From Conchocele bisecta (Eukaryota; Mollusca; Bivalvia; Lucinida; Thyasiridae): 64,000 bases of DNA. Below, piece after piece: positions 58,040 through 64,000 of the stretch (position 1 is the stretch's first letter; each line of letters begins with the position of its first letter). The notes under the pieces are model-generated. The model made no database searches and was not told the origin of the DNA. It saw nothing but the letters and a program-made list of their open reading frames with translations. The position numbers were made by a program, and so were the translations under genes. The stretch is from contig CM055265.1 in assembly GCA_029237695.1 (NCBI GenBank), positions 40,913,840 through 40,977,839 of the forward strand. The letters are read 5' to 3'.

Positions 58040-58565
58040 CCCAAAGTTGATCAAATTACGCACCTTAACTGAAGCTCTGACATACACTTCAACCCCACTA
58101 TAACACTATTTGTTATTACATGATTTTCAACATAGCACGATCAATCACATCATGGCTACCAATTACTAATTGTTCAATACATTTAGTATGGATGTAACAC
58201 AATTTACTTATAACACGATGGCTTTGCATGGACACCGAGTAAAGTGCTATAAAGGAGTTCAAGTGTACATACATGTACTTGTACTTGTTTGTTGTGTAAA
58301 ACAATTATAAAATACATGTAGGACAAGATCCGACAAAACCAGGCTTACTTTAACTCATTGAAGTCTATGGATAAAATACTTTTTATCCCCCCCAAAAAAT
58401 CAGATTATTTTGTTTAGTTCTCCATAAATGTATATGTTCTTACCACTTATTTGAACCGTCTCATCGAGTGAGTGGTAACAACATATATTTTCGATCAGAA
58501 ACAGAGAAAATAGCGAAAACTATCTCCAAATTTTCATACTATACAGTAATTGTATCTGGCCTATA
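58040..58565. other. No gene seen
   Basis: A weaker inverted repeat (ttcttaccacttatttgaac and gagtgagtggtaacaa) lies at 58,438-58,480. No coding similarity. Confidence 0.35.
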
Positions 58566-58570
58566 ATGTG

Positions 58571-58787
58571 TTAACCCTTAGAATGCAGGGAAACAAAAAT
58601 TGTCGTCTGCTGTTGTTTAATATTTTCTCTTTATTCTCAATAAAAACATAGTTTGACAGCACTTTAGAATCATTTCCATTGGAAATGATTCTAAAGTGCT
58701 GTAAAACCATGTCTTTGATAAGCTAAATGGATAATAAAACACAATTAGCAGACAACAAAATTTAATTCAGCAGTGTAAGGGTTAGAA
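58571..58787. mobile_element. Family B2 MITE
   Basis: TTAACCCTTAGAATGCAGGG and the near-inverse cagtgtaagggtta. Subterminal gtcgtctgctgtt and its inverse. Centre tttgacagcactttagaatc, then atttcc/ggaaat and the inverse. Confidence 0.85.
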
Positions 58788-58839
58788 AGCCAGTGCAGAC
58801 CCAGATCAGCAATTGACCTCTGGTCAGGGTTCACAATGA

Positions 58840-59180
58840 TTGCCATTTGGTCAATGCACAACACATTAACCTCTAGAAATGAAGTCATTATTTCTGTCAG
58901 ATCATTGTGCAAGTGTACTATACCACATGTAATAATAAAGCCTTATTATTATAAAGGGGTCAATGTAAGAAGGGGCCGACTAAGTCCAGACTTTGTTCCC
59001 TTTTTCCACTTTACCCTCCAGTTGCGTACTTGATGGTGCAAATATTCACCTTTGCTGTTGGTTAGGTGGGATACACGTACATTGTACTAACTTATAAATG
59101 AAGATAAGTTTGCTCTGAGCCCATGATGAGCCTGAGCTGTCCAATCAAACAGCAGGTTCTGCTCTACAAACCACACTCTA
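58840..59180. other. No gene seen
   Basis: Unassigned stretch between two MITEs. No coding similarity or RNA gene found. Confidence 0.35.
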
Positions 59181-59183
59181 CTA

Positions 59184-59584
59184 CAGAACTCCAGATAAGC
59201 TGTGTATCTGCTTAAATACCCAATTAAAATTGCCAAAAACCCAATTGAAATCAGAAGTAGCGAGTATCAAAAAGCAATACAAATTTTAGGGTACCTTTTT
59301 CATGCTGCAGAAAACAATAAATAGACCACAAATATAGCATATTTCTCTTATTTTCTAAGAAAACACATCTTGGTATTTCATTAGAATTGTCTCCAAGGAG
59401 ACAATGCTAATGAAATTCCAAGACTTGTTTTCATTTCGAAGCAAACTATTCAACAACTGCTGTCTGTTGACGTGCAAACAGTAGTGTGATTTTATTTTAC
59501 CCAATTAAAATATTAAAATACCCAATTGCTTAAGACATGATGGAGTGACAATACACAATTACTAATTCCTTATCTGGAGCCCTG
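59184..59584. mobile_element. CAGAGCTCCAGATAAG-ended palindromic MITE, copy X
   Basis: cagaactccagataagctg at the left and ccttatctggagccctg at the right. Inner arms cccaattaaaatt and the inverse. Central hairpin ttggtatttcattagaattg and its inverse, the same central arm as family B1. Confidence 0.8.
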
Positions 59585-59910
59585 AACCAGTTTGATTTTC
59601 AGTGCATTTGAACGAAGCTTTACAAATGAAAACACAGGCCCAGTATTACAAAAATAAAATATACAAAGTATTTTCCGTACTACAATTTCAGTGATAGTCG
59701 AAGAACAATGCCAATTATAGTATAAAAAAAATGCAATTATTCATTCAAATAAAACATTTTTACCACCTCTGCTACAGACTACTTATCAGAAAATGGGTAA
59801 TATGTAAATCTTCAGACAATATCCACAAATATCCAGACAATATCCACTTGATTAGACGGACTATGACAAGTCTGGTCATCCGGATCTACATTATTTGCAA
59901 ATATGTAGTA

Positions 59911-60285
59911 CAGAGCTCCAGATAAGGAATTAGTAATTGAGTATTGTCACTCCATCATTTCTGAAGAAATTGGGTATTTCAAAATTTTAATTGGGTAAAA
60001 TAAAATTACACTACTATTTACACATCAGCAGACCGCAATTATTGAATAGTTTGCTTCTAAATGAAAACATGTCTTGGCATTTCATTAGAATTCTAATGAA
60101 ATACCAAGATGTGTTTTCATGGAAAATAAGAAAAATATGCTATATTTGTGGTCTGTTTATTGTTTTCTGCACCACAAAATATTTATAGCGTTTTGATACT
60201 CGCTACTTCTGATTTCAATTGGGTTTTTGGCAATTTTAATTGGGTATTTAAGCAAATACGCAGCTTATCTGGAGCTCTGTAGTAG
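59911..60285. mobile_element. CAGAGCTCCAGATAAG-ended palindromic MITE, copy Y
   Basis: cagagctccagataaggaat and the inverse cttatctggagctctg, in opposite orientation to copy X. Flanked by TAGTA on both sides, a possible 5-bp target duplication. Central hairpin cttggcatttcattagaatt. Confidence 0.85.
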
Positions 60286-60289
60286 ATTG

Positions 60290-60750
60290 TGGTTTGTAGA
60301 GCAGAAGTATGTAGTAGGACAGGCATTTTGCAATGACATTGTTAATAAACTTTGAAAAATTAACATGTTTTATGAGATCTGTAGGTGTATCCAGTTGTTA
60401 CTGAATTTCTTCTTAATCACACTTAACTGTGACATAATGAATCCCATCCAACCACACACAAAATAGTTTATTGTTTCAATATACAAGTGTACATGTAAAA
60501 TCATGATAGGTGAAATGAATTTGTTCCATCAACCAAACTGGAAAAGTACGCAACTGCCAAGCCAACATAAGGGCACTGTATTATACAACTTTCTGTGCAC
60601 TCGCACAACTTTAGCTAAAAATAAAACAAGTTTGATTGGTCGAGCAAACTTCCTATGCACACTCATAAAATTTTACCTCAAAATCAACTCCGTTGACACT
60701 GTCACAACTGTCTTCCAACTGGCCACTGGCAAGTGATCACGCATTACACT
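60290..60750 (-). other. Probable 3' side of the MYLIP-like gene; no other gene seen
   Basis: On the minus strand this lies downstream of the MYLIP-like stop codon. An AATAAA (plus-strand tttatt at about 60,463) is about 480 bp from the stop and could be a polyadenylation signal. There is no further support. Confidence 0.3.
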
Positions 60751-60938
60751 CACACCCTGGACCAAATACTTGGCTCATTTGAAAAACGTTACCCCACCCA
60801 CCCATTTCCATACAATATACCTTACAGCCTTTCCAAAAGGCTGTAAGGTATAGTGTATGGAAATGGGTAGGTGGGGTAACGTTTTCCAAATGAGCCAAGT
60901 ATTGGGTCGTACATGTAGGTCCGAGTCTTTCACCTGTG
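60751..60938. mobile_element. hAT-type palindromic MITE abutting the MYLIP-like stop codon
   Basis: The right end, ggtccgagtctttcacctgtg, is the inverse of the 195-bp hAT MITE terminus at 32,290. The arms tacttggctcatttgaaaaa, cgttaccccacccaccc and taccttacagcctttcc pair with inverse copies over about 65 nt. The left terminus has lost roughly 27 bp. The element ends only 10 bp from the stop codon at 60,949-60,951. Confidence 0.75.
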
Positions 60939-60948
60939 GATCAGATTA

Positions 60949-61263
60949 TCATATTGTATCCATCAGTTCCGTATCATTGCCCCTCTGTCCCGTGTCCATG
61001 GCCTCGAGCTCGGAATCCAGCCCTTCTACAGAGACACTGTACGGTATAGATTTCACCACGCTCGGCATAGACACTGTGGGCAGGAATATACGCTGCACGA
61101 TCTTAATTTTCTCGCGACACAGGGGACACTCGGTGAGTTTGTCGGCACAGGAGCGACAACACGTGACGTGGCCGCACGGACAAAGGGCCGTGGAGATGTC
61201 AGCGTCACGACACACGCAGCACAGCAGCGACTCTTCTAATCGCTCCAACTTCTCCTCCAGAAC
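60949..61263 (-). CDS. MYLIP: MYLIP/IDOL-like RING E3 ubiquitin ligase, last exon (partial gene)
   Basis: After a splice acceptor (plus-strand ctatataat following 61,263; sense strand ...tatattatatag), the exon reads VLEEKLERLEESLLCCVCRD. The C3HC4 RING follows: CCVC, CPCGHVTCCRSCADKL and CPLCREKIKIVQRIFLPT. A 43-residue tail ends MDTGQRGNDTELMDTI, TGA. The CPCGHxxCC spacing and the VQxxxLPT segment after the RING are characteristic of MYLIP. In vertebrates MYLIP ubiquitinates lipoprotein receptors (LDLR family) and myosin regulatory light chain through an N-terminal FERM domain. The FERM exons are not visible and should lie beyond 64,000. The C-terminal tail is longer than the vertebrate one, as I recall it. 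RING assignment is firm; the MYLIP name rests on about 55 residues. Confidence 0.8.
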   Translation of the reverse strand, partial: VLEEKLERLEESLLCCVCRDADISTALCPCGHVTCCRSCADKLTECPLCREKIKIVQRIFLPTVSMPSVVKSIPYSVSVEGLDSELEAMDTGQRGNDTELMDTI

Positions 61264-61585
61264 CTATATAATATAAATATATACGTTCAATGTCACTGGT
61301 GTTGCACAAAGCACAGGGGGAAAGTGTTTCACGTAGAAAATTGCAACAGTTTCTTGACGAGATGCCACTCTTCTCTACTTAGAGCTATCGCATAAACGCA
61401 AATGTGTTTATGCAATACCTTCTCAATCTGTATGTAGCTGAAATGTGGCCTGTCGGCACACAAATGACCATGGTGGCAGACTGGACAAACTCTGGCAAAC
61501 GCAGACCCACAATCCAAATACTGTATGCCTCCCAGCTCAATGGAGACTGGGAGCATAAAAACAGCAGGTGATAAAATACTCAGTA
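61264..61585. other. Intron of the MYLIP-like gene; relic of the E7 terminus at 61,440-61,500
   Basis: tgaaatgtggcctgtcggca, cacaaatgaccatggtggca resembles the left terminus of E7 (36,752-36,800). No exon recognised. Confidence 0.45.
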
Positions 61586-61828
61586 TTAACTCTTTGCATG
61601 CTGGGAAATTTGTGGGCTATAAATAGTTCAAAAATAGCGGACGACAATTCATTGTATTTTCTTTTATTTCTCCCTATAAATATCATGAATATGTCTTGGA
61701 ATTTCATTAGAATTGTGTCCAGAGGACGCAATTCTAATGAAATTCCAAGACATATTTACAGAGAGAAATAAGAAACATACTCATAATTAGTTGGATGTTA
61801 TTTTCGCCGCTAACATGCAAAGAGTTAC
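61586..61828. mobile_element. Family B1 MITE in the MYLIP-like intron
   Basis: TTAACTCTTTGCATGCTGGG at the left and acatgcaaagagtta at the right. Central tgtcttggaatttcattaga arm with a complete inverse. Confidence 0.85.
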
Positions 61829-62164
61829 TTGTAAGAGATATGAACACTTCATATACAGAATGGCAATGCACGAGTACCCAGGCTGCAGAAGCACAGGTGA
61901 TCTGGTCTAAACTGGTCACAACTTCAGACAACGTGTTATAATGGTCGTGTCAGATATAGCGCAAAATTATACAGTGTCCGAGTGTTTTTATTTCATTTCT
62001 TTATAATTAAATGAAACAATAAACATGCAGGTTCTGAGGACAGGCAAAATGATAATTTGCAAGGCCGTCCTTAAAAAATTGTTGGTTTCCTGTAACCCGA
62101 CCCAGAATTTTATAAGTGGGTAGGTCGGTAGGCAATTTCTTTTTTTTTCTGTCACATGACATAT

Positions 62165-62268
62165 TGAATTTAAAAATTATTAATATTAAAAAGGTACAAA
62201 ATTTTAACACTTGCATTGCAAGTGTTAAAATATTGTACCTTTTTAATATTAATAATTTTTAAATTTAA
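62165..62268. repeat. About 100-bp near-perfect palindrome, AT-rich
   Basis: Arms aatttaaaaattattaatat, taaaaaggtacaaaatttta and acacttgc meet at 62,215. The far end of the right arm continues after the nested element (ttaatattgcaa at 63,185). Confidence 0.85.
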
Positions 62269-63183
62269 CAGGGGTTGAAAAAATCCTTTGTTTCCACTCG
62301 CCCAGCTGGGCAAGTAGAAAAAAAAAGTACTTGCCCAGGTCAAAAAGTTACTCGCCCATTTTTTTTTAAACATAAAATGCTATTTCCAGTATTTGTAATG
62401 TTGCATCTTATTTAAAAAAAAAGAAGCTTTTATATGATCATTACCAAAACGTATGAGACATATTCACTATTATTGTTATTTATATATTTTAAGTATTAAA
62501 TGAACATAATAAACAAACAAATAAATATTATTTATCGGGAGATAAACTTCGTCAAGTTTTTTCTTCTACAACGTTTTGTAGCAGCGAATTTGCTCAGAGG
62601 CTTGCATGCTTCTTATTTTCTATAAGCGTTGAGTGACATAGATTTTGTTTAGTTTATAGTGGCTATGTTTGCATGCGCTGCGCGCTGCCTTAATTACTAA
62701 ATTCAATGGTTTCGGACCCGGTGCTGACCGTTTCGTCCCAAGCCGTTATGTTCGGCGTCTGAAATGCGCGTTAACCCAACTGTATACGAGACGATATATG
62801 TGGCCGCGTATACACTAGTCTATACTCGCAGTCATATTATTTGTTAGCCCGCCCGCTTACAGCCGACAAATAATCCGTGAATTAAACTTGCCCGATATGG
62901 ACCGTGTTCAAAATCGCTAGCGATTATACACGTAACCGTGTACATAGACACTGCTTGAATCTTACTTCCCGCAAATTGACGTAAACTGTAAACAACAAAT
63001 GGTCGCTGAATTAATACCATTTGTTGGCCGTTATCGATAGAATTAATTGGCAATTTCTTCAGAAAAAACAAATCCTGACCAAATCTTTCACTCGCCAAAC
63101 TGGGCGAGTGCCTGTAGAAAGTACTCGACCGCCACAAAAAGCACTCGCCATGGCGAGCTGGGCGAGTGAAATTTCAACCCCTG
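62269..63183. mobile_element. 915-bp element with CAGGGGTTGAAA ends nested in the palindrome
   Basis: CAGGGGTTGAAA at the left and TTTCAACCCCTG at the right, with TTTAA on both sides (62,264-62,268 and 63,184-63,188). Subterminal cactcgcccagctgggcaag and the inverse gcgagctgggcgagtg. The TTAA-containing duplication suggests a TTAA-targeting superfamily such as Kolobok or piggyBac; this is inference. Confidence 0.75.
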
Positions 63184-63393
63184 TTTAATATTGCAAGTCT
63201 TGCAATAAAAGTATGTCAATTGCTGTATGTGTTGTTGTATGAACATGTATGCCATTTAGGGCCAGAGATTATATTAACCCTTTTAACCCACTGTAGCACT
63301 AAATTTAAAAAAAAAAAATTGTAAATGAAATTGCAATAAAAATAATAAATCGGGTCGCACCATTTTTAGCAGGTCGGTCGGGTTACAGGAAAC

Positions 63394-63811
63394 GGAGATA
63401 TAATTATGTATGGCCCAATGGAAGGGAAACGCAGATGGTGTGAAAAGACTAGATTTCCAGCAAACTTTTACTGACGATTGGTTGAATTTATTGTGAAAGG
63501 TGACCGTGTTTTGATTTCTCAATAAAAACCTGAATCGGGGTATCAAAGCTTTTAAACATCTTTCTTTTTAAACTTCTCAAAGCATTATGTCAGTGATATG
63601 ATAGTTTTATAGTAAACTGCAGCGACAAAACTAAATGCTGAGCTGAATGTGGCTTTGTCCAAAGCTAGGTGCATGCCCTTAAGATCCCAAATGTATTTAA
63701 AATAATCGGGCACATACATTAAGGATATACATGTATATCGTAATAATCGTACAGTGAACCGGGTACCTGTGGTGATTTACACTGTAAAACCAATGCTAAT
63801 CAGCTGACACA
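63394..63811. other. No gene seen; presumed intron of the MYLIP-like gene
   Basis: AT-rich sequence with no recognised exon or repeat. Confidence 0.35.
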
Positions 63812-64000
63812 TTAACCCTTGGAATGCGGGAAACAAATATTGTTATCTGCTATTGTTTTACATTTTGCCTTCTTTCTCAATAAAACATGGTTTGACAGCA
63901 TTTTAGAAACATGAAATGATTCTGAAGTGCTGTCAAACCATGTGTTTGATGAGAAAAATTGAAAACAACACAAAGCGCATACAACAAAATTTAATTCAGC
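63812..64000. mobile_element. Family B2 MITE cut by the window edge
   Basis: TTAACCCTTGGAATGCGGGA at the left, central tggtttgacagcattttaga with partial inverse, and right subterminal acaaaatttaattcagc reaching the last base. Confidence 0.8.

Larger units (their letters stand above)
62085..63393. mobile_element. 1.3 kb inverted-repeat element with GTTTCCTGTAACCCGACC ends
   Basis: GTTTCCTGTAACCCGACC at 62,085-62,102 and its exact inverse at 63,376-63,393. Inside are a 100-bp palindrome and a nested 915-bp element. No transposase seen. No clear target duplication. Confidence 0.75.

Noticed and set aside
61329..61556. A second exon of the MYLIP-like gene (frame with CPVCHHGHLC)
   Set aside because: The cysteine-rich phrase comes from a relic of the E7 terminus (gtggcctgtcggcaca) and does not match FERM or RING sequence.

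Overview
This window is repeat-rich eukaryotic DNA, most likely from a bivalve mollusc. The evidence is a low-GC, intron-bearing background, very dense short inverted-repeat transposons, and several families of hairpin-plus-microsatellite-plus-tandem-core elements of the kind abundant in bivalves. The species cannot be fixed from sequence alone. Only three host-type genes are recognisable. A complete three-exon CHTF8 (chromosome transmission fidelity protein 8) lies on + at 27,015-31,933. The last exon of a MYLIP/IDOL-like RING E3 ligase lies on - at 60,949-61,263, with its remaining exons beyond the right edge. A frameshifted copy of an uncharacterised invertebrate multicopy family (motif HAFTGCDSTSAF) lies on - at 969-3,104.

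Layout: 1-960 holds three tandem units that each look like a microexon with splice sites. 3.3-10.8 kb holds tandem-core elements and a SINE-like sequence. 11.2-25.0 kb is one dead I-superfamily-type LINE on -, with gag zinc knuckles, AP endonuclease, RT and RNase H. It was split by three insertions whose target duplications can be read: two PIF/Harbinger elements (CAG duplications) in opposite orientation 108 bp apart, and a 3.3 kb tandem-core element (CTAT duplication). The first Harbinger copy itself carries a 1.4 kb inverted-repeat element flanked by CCTGG; the second Harbinger copy preserves the empty site.

27-32.5 kb is CHTF8, whose 4 kb second intron is three-quarters filled by two nested tandem-core elements and whose 3' side carries a MITE inside a MITE. 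33-34.3 kb is more tandem-core DNA. About 35,020-44,563 and 44,822-55,289 are two direct copies of the same roughly 10 kb block, differing by small indels, repeat-unit number and whole MITE insertions. They are either a young segmental duplication or two alleles laid end to end by the assembler. 55.4-64 kb is dominated by palindromic MITEs around the MYLIP-like exon.

The strongest non-gene signal is a shared architecture in at least eight elements: a terminal hairpin, then a CpG-rich short microsatellite, then tandem core units of about 140-430 bp. Several of these cores carry dense consensus nuclear-receptor half sites, including nine perfect DR1 sites in 1.4 kb. No tRNA, rRNA, CRISPR array or prokaryotic feature was seen.
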